Positions 11,973-22,770 of a stretch of 64,000 nucleotides of DNA are shown piece by piece. Where the stretch lies: NCBI RefSeq assembly GCF_963678975.1, contig NC_089279.1:26336004-26400003 (forward strand). The letters are read 5' to 3'. This DNA comes from Dysidea avara. Taxonomy: Eukaryota > Porifera > Demospongiae > Dictyoceratida > Dysideidae. How positions within the stretch are numbered: position 1 is the stretch's first letter; the number at the start of each line of letters is the position of its first letter. The notes under the pieces are model-generated. The model saw only the letters and a program-made list of their open reading frames with translations. It did not search any database and had not been told where the DNA came from. Both the position numbers and the translations under genes were made by a program.

Positions 11973-12101
11973 TTAAGGAAACTAAGTTAGATAAATTTGT
12001 GACCTAATTTTATTAGAAAACCGTCGATATACGCACAATAGTACTTTTGTAATAAAACGCATTCAAAAACAATGGGTAAAAAATGGGTGGAATCTATTCT
12101 A

Positions 12102-12172
12102 CGGAACGGAACGGAATGGAACAAAGTGGAATGGAATCAGGGGCTAAATAACGGAACCACGGAACAGAACAC
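12102..12172. repeat. GGAACGGAA repeat block, left member of an inverted pair
   Basis: The sequence GGAATGGAATCAGGGGCTAA followed by ACGGAACCACGGAACAGAAC has an inverted partner at 19321-19391. The block is itself rich in GGAAC/GGAAT steps. The pair could be the ends of a long element or independent insertions. Confidence 0.5.
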
Positions 12173-12261
12173 TATATGATCTTAAATGAAGGTGGCAGCT
12201 TAGTATTACCCTACAACATATTAGCGGCACCTCCAGATGATCAAACTTATCGCACAAGTAG

Positions 12262-12385
12262 ATCGAAATTAGGCTTCTCTTTGTTGAGGTCTGCAATTAT
12301 GTGCATTCGCGGTGCCAGGTCCAGTTTTCGCTGTCCCGTTGCTGAGGCCCCGATTGCTGTGCAGGTCGCTGAGGCCCATATTTAA
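12262..12385 (+). pseudogene. Retrotransposon C-terminal remnant (LLRSAIMCIRGARSS motif)
   Basis: The frame reads GFSLLRSAIMCIRGARSSF and stops after QVAEAHI. Phrases like LLRSAxxCIRGxRSS occur at the end of retrotransposon reverse-transcriptase polyproteins in aquatic invertebrates; this is from family memory, not a search. A second copy lies at 22405-22520. Only the extreme C-terminus remains, with no upstream polymerase motifs. Confidence 0.4.
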
Positions 12386-12464
12386 GTTCACTTGTATTAA
12401 TTTTGCTTATTATGTACTGTTTTATCTTATGTAAAAAATCGAGGGGTCCGCCACTTTCTCGAAG

Positions 12465-12585
12465 GGCGTACGAGATTTCGAAATCACAGTGATTTCTCTG
12501 AAATCAATGATTTTATTAGTGATTTCATGATTTCAATTGTGATTTCGTGATTTCAATTTTGATTTCGTGATTTCCGTGATTTCAC
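12465..12585. repeat. GTGATTTC tandem repeat
   Basis: GTGATTTC(A/G)TGATTTCAAT recurs several times in about 120 bp, next to GCGTACGAGATTTC. A related block with the same GCGTACGAGATTTC edge lies at 15240-15330, so this looks like the end of a dispersed repeat family. Confidence 0.6.
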
Positions 12586-12609
12586 CATGGTTGACTCTCA
12601 TCGAGACTC

Positions 12610-12867
12610 TCATGGAGCTAGAACAGGTCCAGAAGCTTCGTCATCAGTAAACTGGATGGTAAAAGTTATATCTTCACTAGAGTCTAGTTCGTAAGCAAAG
12701 ATGCTGGGGCCAAAGCCGTCTGGCTGAGATGATTCCAGGCACCACGCCGCACCAGTAGTGATGGTTTGTGGTTGTGGTCGTACGGTAGTGCTGATGATTA
12801 ACAGGCAAGCTAACAGTGTAAAGAGGCTGTCTAAAAATGAATAGAACCGTCCCAGAACTTCGTGCAT
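12610..12867 (-). CDS. Hypothetical 85-residue ORF with N-terminal hydrophobic segment
   Basis: The frame opens MHEVLGRFYSFLDSLF, continues with a hydrophobic stretch (LLACLLIIS) that could act as a signal peptide, and has a mixed, gene-like remainder (GAAWCLESSQPDGFGPSIFA). It ends at a stop rather than a convincing splice donor. I do not recognise it. It could be a first exon, a fragment of a larger gene, or chance; its neighbours are all repeats. Confidence 0.25.
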   Translation of the reverse strand: MHEVLGRFYSFLDSLFTLLACLLIISTTVRPQPQTITTGAAWCLESSQPDGFGPSIFAYELDSSEDITFTIQFTDDEASGPVLAP

Positions 12868-12979
12868 AAGTTATATTCTAACAAGGGTAAAAAATAATAG
12901 GCGTGGATCAAGGAATGCCGCACTGGCCTAGATATAGCTAGCCGCCGGCATTTTTACGAGGCAATCCACGACTTATCTG

Positions 12980-13330
12980 CAGCCTATCAATACCATTATC
13001 CTCTTAGCCACACAATGTTCAACTAGACACCACTACCCTTACCACTTCATCCAGGTACTTAGCTACATGAACCGGCATTCCTTCTTTCCAAGAGCTGTCA
13101 TCGACTGGAATAATTTGCCAACTTCAGTGATTGAGTCAGAAAGCATGCATTATCAAAAAGCTACTACATACTTGTACTGTAAAGTAAAATAGGCAATGTT
13201 AGACATTGTCAAGTATCGTCTTTACCGGTAGATATAATAAAGTAGTACTGTTGTCATCTTGTGTATTTTTTTCCTTGGAGCATTACTCACATCCCCTTGG
13301 CACATCGGCATGCCCAGCAATAATAATAAT
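12980..13330 (+). pseudogene. LINE 3' end remnant
   Basis: Translation gives NRHSFFPRAVIDWNNLPTSV, the FFPR-x-x-x-x-WN-x-LP signature found near the C-terminus of many non-LTR retrotransposon polyproteins. About 130 bp of 3' UTR and an AATAATAATAA tail follow. The polymerase core is absent, consistent with a 5'-truncated insertion. Confidence 0.6.
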
Positions 13331-14320
13331 AAAAGTAGCTGATGGTGATACATATGATTAATTAAGTATATTGGAATTGGTTACTATTACATGGTTGCAT
13401 GTGATCAGTGGGTCCACATGATTTCAGTTACACTTTTATCACTGAGTTATGATGAATTTAAAACAGTATCTTTGGTAGGAGATAGACTTGGACTCAATCA
13501 GTAATGATTAGGTAATGAAAAAGGTGTAAAATTATTTACAAAAATAGATAACAAACAAGTACACAGAAAAGTTAAGCACAAAAGAATACAAAGACCAGCA
13601 AATTACAAACTACCACACTAATTACAATAAACTAAACTACTTACAAGCTACACCTACTCAACTACATTATAAAACCTAAACAAAATCTATAATGTCCTCC
13701 GAGCAAAGAGCATAGTGTCTGAGGACCATTTTGGCATTGTATTTTCATAAAGTCACTGATTAGGTAATTGTTCTCCGTAAAATTTGTGTGCTATACACTG
13801 TTAGCTCCAATGCATCCTGCATTATCAGTTCTTCAGATAATATAATGCAAACCAGTGTGATGCATTGTCAGCAATGAACATACCTGCAAAATTTAGCAGA
13901 ACTTATAAACATTATCTGATCAATATGTGATGTATTTAATCTGCATGAAGCTGACTTAGCTATATGCAGAAAGATAGCTACTTGTATGTATTACCTACCA
14001 GTTTTATAATACACAATAGATTAAATCACACCTGAAAGTTGACATAAACAATATCTCTGCTAACATCAGCAACGTGCACATCCCTTCCTTCACAATGGTA
14101 TTGAAAACTGGAATGGCTCTCTGTTAACAACCCTGATCTCATTTCATATTGACTAACAACCACAGTGGCAGGAAACACCTAAGTACACAGTCAACTGATC
14201 TGGATACATCCATGGTCTTCATTGTGTATGCCAGGATTGTTTTATATGAAATGTTTGCTTGCGAGTTATGTAAAGATGTTTAGTGGGTCAGCTGAACAAG
14301 CAGAATCATATTATGTGAGC
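13331..14320. other. AT-rich stretch, nothing recognised
   Basis: No exon, domain or clean repeat boundary was identified. The part at 13530-13700 is A-rich and may be an old retroposon 3' end on the minus strand. Confidence 0.4.
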
Positions 14321-14701
14321 CATAGGCGGCGGAAAGGGGGGGGCTAGGGGGCTAAAGCCCCCCTAGGTCTGCTGAGGGGGGGCTTAGCCCCCCCTCAGAA
14401 TGATATCACACGAAATTATCTTTCTTGGAGTGGGGCTGAAAACCGTGATAAAGATCGAGATACTCTAATAGAGCAGTCACTCTAATAAAGTAGTCAGTGT
14501 GTAGCGAGCTATGTAAGGATTTTTATGTAGTTTATCAGCTAGAAATGGTAGCTGGTGAGGTGGAAAGTTCTTGTGAGTTGGTTGTGACCTTTTTTTTTTT
14601 TTTTTTTTTTTTTTTTTGGTCTCACCTTACCAAACTATAGAAATAAGTCTGGGTCAGCTCAGCGGAGCCCCCCCTCATATCAACTACTTCCTCCGCCGCT
14701 G
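14321..14701. mobile_element. hAT-like MITE with 8-bp target duplication
   Basis: The element is flanked by ATGTGAGC on both sides (14313-14320 and 14702-14709). Its ends CATAGGCGGCGGAA and TTCCTCCGCCGCTG are imperfect inverted repeats. An 8-bp duplication is typical of hAT. The 381-bp interior holds paired GGGGGGCTTAGCCCCCC blocks, a T run near 14590-14618 and CTCTAATAGAG motifs near 14460. No coding capacity. Confidence 0.8.
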
Positions 14702-15001
14702 ATGTGAGCTAATCTTTGAAAAGTTACACCTAGTAGCTAGTTACTAACCAGTATTGACATATATATTTTCTAGACAAGCTGCATAATTATTTGTCCTGAA
14801 GCTAATGCTGGGAACTACTTTCTTTGCAAAAGTGCATGTGCTTATAGTTTGCAGCCCTTCTACATGGTTTACCCGTTTCATCATTAACCCATGCAGTCAC
14901 TATGATGTACCGTCACTTGTGGCTGCGAGTAGAGCCTAAATTGCTAGTTAAAACTGAATAAGATTCCGAGATGGATTCTCAGATCACTCGTGTGGCTCCA
15001 G

Positions 15002-15040
15002 CATAGATTTTAGAGGCGCTTACGCGCCTCTAAAATCTAT
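15002..15040. mobile_element. 39-bp perfect hairpin insertion with 8-bp direct repeats
   Basis: CATAGATTTTAGAGGCGC, a TTAC loop, and the exact reverse complement form an 18-bp perfect stem that borrows one G from the flank. GGCTCCAG lies immediately on each side (14994-15001 and 15041-15048). This looks like a nearly pure double-TIR element inserted with an 8-bp target duplication. Confidence 0.65.
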
Positions 15041-15239
15041 GGCTCCAGTGATGGAAGCTTTTGACCATTAGTGGACTCAGCTTCGGCTGTAAAATTCTAG
15101 AGATTGGCAGCCGAACCAGTGCCAGATCAAGTGATTCGGGCCTTAAATCACTTCTGTTATGTTCCAATTAATAATATCGCGTAATTCAATGCGTCCGTAA
15201 TTTACGGAAATATACGGAGTTTTACGATTTTCGTTTTCA

Positions 15240-15330
15240 AAAAGTGATTTCTGATTCTTTTTGAGTGTGTGATTTCATGATTTCAAATGTGATTTCTGAC
15301 GAAGCGTACGAGATTTCAAGAGTGTCGGAC
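15240..15330. repeat. GTGATTTC repeat block, second copy
   Basis: TGATTTCATGATTTCAAATG and GCGTACGAGATTTC match the repeat at 12465-12585 in the same orientation, followed by a GTCGGACCCCCC block that resembles GGGGTCCGCC near 12445 inverted. The mapping of the family ends is uncertain. Confidence 0.5.
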
Positions 15331-15559
15331 CCCCCGTAAAAAATACTGAAAATTTAAATAATAAATAATTTACAGATCGATTGTGGGTTTAGTTGCCATT
15401 AGTAACGAACTATTAATTGTGGGATTAGTTATCTCAGTATGAAATGTTCATGAAACAGCTGGGGATAAAGGATCTGTAAGAGCTTTTGTTGTTTCTGGTG
15501 ATCAATTTGACGTGATATTTAGACTATAGAAGCAATACCTGATCATTGCTTACCGTCAC

Positions 15560-15800
15560 CAACTCCAGTGTCCTTCACCCGTGCTCAACATCCTCTCAAG
15601 CTAACCCAATTGCAAACAAGAGTTGATGTGTACAAATACTCCTTCCTCCCTCGAACAATTATTCAATGGAACTCCCTTCAAATTCCTAACATCGACACAA
15701 TAGATCTTGAAACATTTAAGAACGCTGTAAGTAATATAATATAATGCGTGATTGTAATGCTCATTAGCGTGTTTCCCCTAGTGGGCTTTGCTAATTAACA
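15560..15800 (+). pseudogene. LINE 3' end remnant
   Basis: The frame reads YKYSFLPRTIIQWNSLQIPN and continues DTIDLETFKNAV, the conserved C-terminal segment of a non-LTR retrotransposon polyprotein. A short 3' UTR and an AATAATAATAA tail follow. Truncated at the 5' side; no polymerase core. Confidence 0.7.
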
Positions 15801-15840
15801 ATAATAATAATATTATATGGGGTCCACAGTTCATATTTTA

Positions 15841-16227
15841 GGCCACTCCAAATAAATTCTCTGTTTCCCGTCCTGGACTCAGGCATATTAGCATGTGGGC
15901 GGGCGGTCCATTTCCATTATTGCATTATAGTATTGGCAGCTTTTCAAGCCATTATTTGCCTGCATGGCAATTGACAAAACCCTAAAAAGCTGCATAAAAG
16001 CATGCTTAAGCTTGTTCTTTCCTTTTTAACTGAGTTGCAAAATAGCACAAACGTGAAGTCCGTGTCGAACTGCTGACACGTAAGCCAACACTGTTTCAAG
16101 ATAGGTCTGTCAGTATGCAAGAATAACCGGAAATAATGGAAGAATACGGAATAATAAAATAATTTAGAACTGGTAGTAACCAGATGCGGGCGGTGGACGG
16201 GAAACAGAGTATTTATTTGGAGTGGCC
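15841..16227. mobile_element. PIF/Harbinger-like MITE (TTA target duplication)
   Basis: The ends GGCCACTCCAAATAAATTCT and the inverse of GGCCACTCCAAATAAATACT extend to about 33 bp of TIR including CTGTTTCCCGTCC. TTA flanks both sides (15838-15840 and 16228-16230). Length 387 bp, non-coding. It is a different family from 11699-11972. Confidence 0.85.
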
Positions 16228-16458
16228 TTACCTTCAGTCAGTTTAAAAATTCAAAGAGCTACCAAGTTATAGTGAGAGAAATTAAAGACTTACAATGAGT
16301 TGGCAGAGTAAACCACCTAAACTTACCATTTCTCAGATATCGACGTCGTAGAAGGGATTTGATTTATATATATACAGACTATTTCATAACATGCTGGATG
16401 TGGATAGCTCATCTTTATTTACCCTTTCAATAATCTGTAGCAAGAGGTCATAATTTAA

Positions 16459-16856
16459 AGATCTACAAACCACTTGCTACCTGCGAATGGTCAATGCTTG
16501 GCAGATGATATATCAGATGTTATTGAGAGCAATATAATGTTACAACATTTGAATCTATCAAATTGTAAGTTATCTGGACTTCGCCTTATGAAGATTACTT
16601 CAGGTGTGATGAAGTTATCAGTGTTAAAGTACTTGGATATTTCTTGCAATGAAATAGCTGATGAAGCTGCTGTTGCAATTGCATCTGCTATCAAAAACAA
16701 TCCATCTCTCCAACATTTGCTTTTGAACAATTGTAATATACAAGAATTAGGAATCAAGAAAATTGCCAATGCATTGAGATGTATATCATCTTTGCTGTCT
16801 CTTGATATTAGCAACAATCAAATCACAGCTAAAATTGAGCTAGAAATTGCTGATGC
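16459..16856 (+). pseudogene. Leucine-rich-repeat gene fragment (ribonuclease-inhibitor/NLR type)
   Basis: About 130 residues show 28-residue-type LRRs: LQHLNLSNCKL, LKYLDISCNEI, LQHLLLNNCNI and LLSLDISNNQI, each followed by a helix-like stretch such as AVAIASAIKNN. This pattern fits ribonuclease-inhibitor-type LRRs of NOD-like receptors. There is no start codon or upstream exon in frame (a stop at 16456 precedes it). The repeats break off at about 16856, where sequence from a different gene on the opposite strand begins. It is most likely a duplicated fragment, not a working gene. Confidence 0.6.
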
Positions 16857-17049
16857 AGTAAATCCTGCTCTACAATTGCATGTGTAGCCATTAACTTCAT
16901 CAATACAAGTTCCATTATTATCATAAGGATCAGGATCACAATCATCAATATCTGTAGTACAGTTAACACCAGTAAATCCTGCTACACAATCACACATGTA
17001 GCCACCAGTGATATTTACACAGTTTCGTCCATTAAGACATGGACTAGGC
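16857..17049 (-). pseudogene. EGF-repeat gene fragment
   Basis: On the minus strand the frame gives PCLNGRNCVNITGGYMCDC, then GFTGVNCTTDIDDCDPDP and CIDEVNGYTCNCRAGFT. This is one EGF repeat plus most of a second with a calcium-binding-type DIDDC start. The second repeat is cut off at the junction with the LRR fragment, and the first is bordered upstream by a foldback element. Such repeats belong to secreted or membrane proteins; here only a fragment remains. Confidence 0.6.
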
Positions 17050-17051
17050 AT

Positions 17052-17375
17052 GAAGTATTAAAAATCTGCTTTGTCTTTTTATTCTTCCTGTGGTAAAGAA
17101 AAAGGATAAGTTTAAAAAGCCCCAAAGCCGGCCTATACAAATACAAAAAGAAGTGATATCTAATCAAAAACAGCCAAGCTGTTAAAAAAGGTGCGGCCCC
17201 TATAAAATTTGGCACCAAATTTACCTGAATTGTTGTTATTAAAACTTTTACCATTAACCTACCATCACAGCCATTTCTTGGCCGCCACCTTGGATTTCAC
17301 ATCTTTTTTCACCATGCCCTTTTAGGGGCCACACCTTTTTTACAGCTTGGCTGTTTTTGATTAGATTATGTTTAG
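17052..17375 (-). mobile_element. Foldback element, one arm internally deleted
   Basis: The tail (CCCCAAAGCCGGCCTATAC) comes first, then a short arm ending at GTGCGGCCCC near 17205, then a complete arm containing CTTGGCCGCCACCTTGGATT to about 17370. Compared with 44165-44620 the first arm lacks about 110 bp. It abuts the EGF fragment. Confidence 0.7.
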
Positions 17376-17689
17376 ATCAGGTTTTTACAAGCTTTGCCTT
17401 CTTACCTGTACCCCCAATAATAATAATATAGTAATAGTATGTATAGCTATTATTACTTCTGCAAGAATATTTTTGGCTAAGGATTGCTTTGATTGGACTT
17501 TTGATTGAATGTTGATAATTAATTATATGTATATATATTTTGTAACTCTTTTTTCCTTGCCACACCCACTCTTGGGGTATAGCCCCGTGAGTGGCAGTGT
17601 GTGTCCGAGGACTCACCTCACATTATTGTTGTTGTAACACATAATTTTCATCAATAAAATGATGGTATTTCTCTCATTATTGGTTAAAT

Positions 17690-18010
17690 AGGGCAGACAG
17701 CTTAGGCTGATTAGGCCCTACAAAGTACAAATAAACATACTGTACACATTACAAACATTCAATTATGGCTTCTGAAAACTTAGTTAAATTGTCCATTTCT
17801 ATCAGTGGTGTTGGCAGTGCATTTCATTCTCTGATCGTCTTTAGGAAAAGCTTGTCATATATGTAGTGGTACTTGTGGATGTTATCATCAGGTGGAATGG
17901 GTGATGTTGTCTAGTATGTTTGGTGATAGTAGTCAGATAGAGATAAGCCGATCAGTCATGCTGTGCATTATTTGTTAAAAGATGTTTGATGTCGTTCCTG
18001 CTCCCACCAG
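17690..18010 (-). pseudogene. LINE 3' end remnant, minus strand
   Basis: The minus strand reads LKTIREWNALPTPLIEMDNL then TKFSEAIIECL and a stop, again the WNALP-type C-terminus of a non-LTR retrotransposon. Frameshifts are evident upstream, where HDRLISI and NDIKHLLTNN appear in other frames. Decayed and truncated. Confidence 0.6.
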
Positions 18011-19320
18011 GACAAATTCTACTGACTAAATATTCACAATGTCTCCCATTACACCTTTGATGCAATATTCGTTTCCACAAAAATATTTTGAAATTCTAGT
18101 ACTCAACTGAGTCAAGCTGTCTGGATCAAGTCAAGTCATTGTTGGTTTTAGCATCTTTCATGTTGTTGGCATCAATTTAAATGTCTTAAATTTACCAAAA
18201 TTTGTACTCTGTGGGGGTTTGCTCCCAGAACCTCTCAAACTCTGCTGTGTACTATAGCAATGTTCATGCTGTGTCCCCCTGGATGTTAAGTCTAGATTTG
18301 CCACAGAAAGTTGGTCTCTCTGCTACATTAACAGTCCCTGTATATATTTCAACTAGAACATTAATTATTTTGTATGATTAGAAATAAAATTTTATTCCTG
18401 TATGAATTGTGATGGTTGACATTGTGATCCCAATAAAAGATAAAGTTTGATGGATGGGAATATGTCAAACAGGCAACACATTACATTAATGCACTAGGTA
18501 GTTGCAAATTAGGCGCTTAAAATTTTTTTGACAGCATGAAGACGCATCAAATATCAGGTCTTAGTTTCAGGTTGTACATTATAAATTTTCTCATTTGGCA
18601 GAAATCCCAGATGGAAACCTTAGCAAGAGAAAAATCATTTTAAGTGGCTATATGGAGTTTTGGGTTGACAATTGATATTCATATCAAATAATTCTCTTGT
18701 TGGTCGCAATAGTAGCTATTGGATTCAAGACTGGAAAGTAATACAATATATTCCTGTGATTTATTATTCAATACTAGTGGCAGTCATAACGGAAAGGTTC
18801 TTTTAACTCACTATTGAGAATACTTATAGCTAATGATAATGCATTCAGGTGTTTTGATGAATCCAATTCTCCATTTCATTGATCATCACAGACTGCATGA
18901 TATAGTTAGTCTTTTTTCTGTTGTTGATAGCTATATAGTGCCTGCATATTTGTTCCTTACACACTTTACAAACTTCCTTAGTTTCATTATACCTTAAACT
19001 GAGTAGGACAGCTATGTTTTCCTATCACCAGCTTTCTAATTGCGACATTAGGTATAATAAAGTTGTAATTTTAAAAGTGAGATCCAGCATATAGTGAGAC
19101 TGATTCAGTGGTAGCATTCTAATTATCAGTTCAGATGTCAAAGCCTAAATCATTACTGTGAGAAATGATCCCACACTTAATATTTTGTTACTAATGACAA
19201 CTAAACCCACAATTGATCTTTTGTTTCGATCCACTGTTTTTGATCATCTGGAGATACCGCTAATAAGCTGCAAGGGAATATTCAGCAATAGTAAGCTACC
19301 AACTTGATTTAAGAAAATGT
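18011..19320. other. AT-rich stretch, nothing recognised
   Basis: No supported exon was found. Part of it (18011-18300) may be further decayed retrotransposon. A block near 19190-19220 (ACTAAACCCACAATTGATC) is inverted relative to 15377-15400, so the region shares dispersed repeats with the 15 kb region. Confidence 0.4.
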
Positions 19321-19391
19321 TCCGTTCTGTGGTTCCGTACTTTAGCCCCTGATTCCATTCCGCCTCGTTCTATTCTGTTCCGTCAATTAGA
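19321..19391. repeat. GGAACGGAA block, right member of inverted pair
   Basis: TTCCGTTCTGTGGTTCCGTA and GCCCCTGATTCCATTCC are the reverse complement of the block at 12102-12172. About 7.1 kb lies between the two. Confidence 0.5.
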
Positions 19392-19947
19392 CCCCACCTA
19401 AAAAAATTTCCATGCTTTTACAGTATGTTTATATTTAAAAAACTTCACAAGTAAAATAACAAGAACAACAAATTAAAAGTAACAAAGAAAGAAAAATAAA
19501 AAAAAGCAATAAGAGTTACTGCTTAATTGATGGGAGTCTTGACTCTACTTGAATGAGGTCAATTGGTGCTGATCCTAAAGAGTGGCCAAAGGACCCCTTT
19601 GAGGATCTAGAACCCCTCAGACATCTAACGCATTTAGCCAAGCTTCAGAAAAAATTTATGCAAGTTTTTATTGCCTTGCTGGTTGGTGAATTGACATTCC
19701 AGTAGATAAATCCTGGGCATCATCGTGTTCCCCTATTCATAGGGAGTTCACAAATCCTTGTTACATCTTTATACACAGACGAATTTCTGAGTTACAGATG
19801 TTTGTTTACGTTGCGGTGACAAAAGAATTTATGACGATTTTTCTTCCTTCCGGATCACAGAAGAATATCTTTGGCAATGAGCAAAGATTCAACTCCGTAC
19901 GCCATAAGTTATGGTGGTTTATGTAAGCACCTGTAGATTACTTGGGG

Positions 19948-20036
19948 GTGTCTATTTTACTGACCGTCGGACAGGAAGTTCCTGCTTAGCAAGCTAAGTG
20001 TTTAGTAGGTCTATTTTACGGACCAGATCAGAAGAG
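19948..20036. repeat. Left member of an inverted pair (ACCGTCGGAC block)
   Basis: GTGTCTATTTTACTGACCGT followed by CGGACAGGAAGTTCCTG and TTAGCAAGCTAAGTGTT is the approximate reverse complement of 22690-22770. The left copy lacks about 15 bp found on the right. The pair may be the ends of a roughly 2.8 kb element. Confidence 0.5.
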
Positions 20037-22404
20037 GTATAATTAAGGCATGCATGCACGTGGATCGATGCTTTCACAATAGTGCATGCTTTTTGAATTC
20101 CGTGTGCAAGGCTCTAAAGGCTGAAAACTTGTGAGAGCTGATGTTTTCGCAGGTTTTCGGGCCCCATTGGGTCATATAAACTTAATTATTAGTTTCTCAT
20201 CCCCACCTGCATCGCCTTGCCTCATCAAGGATTTTTTGCACCACTGGTGGCTAAAGGAGGCCAATTAGCACCTTTTGTAGTTGGTACCTAGTTAGAGCAG
20301 TCTAAGAAAATTGCTATTTTAGCTAAAATAAAAATCCGCTCTGACATTTTGAGAAGGAGGATGAGAAACTAGTATTTAAGTTTATGTGGTAGCTATCTAA
20401 GCATAATGTAGTGTGTCATTGTTTTGAAGTGGACCGTAAAGAGTGAAGATTTAGCCATACACGAAGTCGTAAGACGGTTAATTTAAAGTAATCAATGCAG
20501 GTGATTCAGGTACAGAGATTGCAGATCCATATGCAAGGCCATGTGTGACTTCTCTGGGGAGGCATATTTTAAACCTATAAGAGTGTAGTTCGTGAAGGTA
20601 GAACTTCCACTGTAGCTATTTGTGGCTAATCTTTTTGCCTAGCTATAGACTATATATAGCTAGGTACCACTGAGCTGCTGAGCAAGAATTTTTTCGGAAG
20701 GATAGTTAGCTATTGTTGCATGCCGGAACCAAAAACATTGTTTCAGTGTGTAACCAACTGCAGACTGATTCAGCATTGATCAACACTTTTTCTTCTGATA
20801 CAGATCAAGGATAATTGGCCAGTCAAAATAGCTATGGCCTTTTTTATAATATTTGCAATTGTGCTTTACGTACGTAGCCACATAGCATACTAGACTATAT
20901 TAATGCTGTAATATTGCACAGTTTACACTGTATAGCTAGCTAGCTATACTGTAACATTTTCATGTGATACTGAATATGTTTGTTTGTATAATTATACACA
21001 GAGGAATCTGACCATGCGGCATTGCATACTGGTATCCAAATGGAACAAAAGAACTTTCTGGCAGCGCTCAAGAAGGCTCACAATGTGTGTGTGACACCAG
21101 ATGGAAAAGACATGTGTACAAGTCTTTTAAATGCTTGGCTTGTTAAATATTACCTAAGTCTGATTCATGCGCAATACCACAGTGTACATATAGCAGTCCG
21201 GTTTCCACATGAAACTTATAGATCAGGGTGTCACAGGTATAATTGCTCAAAAAATTCAAACCATACAATGGTTACAAAAAACACACAGGCACATCCTCAC
21301 TTCGAATGAGACACAACAACATGAAACTACAACAATTCGGCTTACAAAACTGAAACTAAGTTATATTACATCAAGGTACATGTGATTTGGTGTAATTACA
21401 AGTAATAATAATAATGTGCATGTATTATTTTACAAGTCATTAGCTACATCTCCTCCTCCTTTAATTGACAGAGCAATTATAGTAAATAATTCTGATACCT
21501 TTTATAGGTTTGGTACAATTATTTCTTGGGTTATGACGTGGAAGAAGGGAGAGAACAGTCTCTGTTATTAGGTCTTCCCCAGTTGATCCAAAAATGGCTC
21601 AGTGACAGTGGCTTCTTGATGGTGTCTTAAATGGTCTTGACGTTTCCATATCATGTCCCCATCTAACAAGCGAACTTTAAATGACAATGGGCCACTCATG
21701 ATTGGGTGTAATTACAGTTAATAATAATAATAATAATGTACATGCATTATTATTATACAAGTCACTATACTCAGAGTTTCTGATGTATAAAGCATGCAGT
21801 GATCACCAAAGGAGCATGGACAAATTGCAGTATTATCAATGCCAGCCAGTTTACCCTGTGCAATCAGCCAAGATATTTTTAATTGACTCACGATGTGCTA
21901 TAATATATACTCAGCAGTCAGTGCTAGTTATATCCAAAAATTTAATGCTACATGATGGTGATAGACATCACTGGCTAATTGTCAGTAACCTGACCAGGAA
22001 TTACATACGTTTATGCTATATAGCATGTAGCTAGCTCCTATGTTTGAGCTTGAATGGATTGTTTGCGACAGACAAATAGTCCATGTATATTCTAAATTTT
22101 GTAGACGTGCATGCATACGTGAGAATCTTGATGACTGTGGCATATAAATTATTAGCATTACTTATTCCATTGCTTTGTTCCTTGGTTGACAACCTGGATC
22201 TTTACTTTATGACCAGCCATGGGAATTTATTGAAATGTCTTCAAAATCAGCACCATAGTTTTCAGTGTTTCCTATAGTAAAGGAAACTTCTATAAGAAGA
22301 GAGCATTTAAAGTCTGACAGCAAAACAATGTGATTCTATATTCCAAGGTAACCAGATGTCAGTGATCTGATGAAAAGTGGTACCCTCAGGTAGTTACCGT
22401 GGCA
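20037..22404. other. Interior of the inverted pair; no recognised gene
   Basis: Open frames are short. A possible exon lies near 21002-21180: after an acceptor-like TTATACACAG, the frame gives EESDHAALHTGIQMEQKNF and then AALKKAHNVCVTPDGKDMC. It has no clear donor and no recognised family. An ATAATAATAATAATG repeat at about 21720 repeats one near 21405, both after a GTGTAATTACA block. Confidence 0.35.
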
Positions 22405-22520
22405 ACAAAGACTGTGGCTAAGTGGGGTTATGAATACTCCGTAGTCCTGGGTTGGCTTCGGTGTTGTGTTGGTTTTTCTCTGCTCCGTTCAGCTATTCAA
22501 TGCATTCGAGGTGCACATTC
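22405..22520 (+). pseudogene. Retrotransposon C-terminal remnant (GFSLLRSAIQCIRGAHSS)
   Basis: The frame KWGYEYSVVLGWLRCCVGFS continues LLRSAIQCIRGAHSS. The same phrase occurs at 12262-12385. The open frame runs on to 22902, but the later part has no recognisable character, so I take only the first 40 residues as meaningful. Confidence 0.4.
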
Positions 22521-22689
22521 ATCCATTGGTACTTACACTAGTGGATATAATGCAAGTGGAGTCCCGCTTGTCAGAGTAACATGCTGGCTGCATTACTCTA
22601 CTTTTCTCGTCTTGTTCAGTTGTCTAGCACGTGCCTTTCTTTGTGCTGGGGGTGGTAGGCAAGGGCAGTCCATCAAGCCTGGGTTAAAA

Positions 22690-22770
22690 AAGAAAATTAA
22701 ACACTTGCGGCTTGCTAAACAGGAACTTCCGGTCCGACGGTCCGGTCTGGTCCTTATTATAAAATGGACA
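22690..22770. repeat. Right member of the inverted pair
   Basis: ACACTTGCGGCTTGCTAAAC followed by AGGAACTTCCGGTCCGACGG and ATAAAATGGACAC is the inverse of 19948-20036, including the CCGTCGGAC core. Confidence 0.5.

Noticed and set aside
16459-17049. An intact LRR or EGF gene
   Set aside because: Both lack start, further exons and complete domains, and they run into each other on opposite strands.
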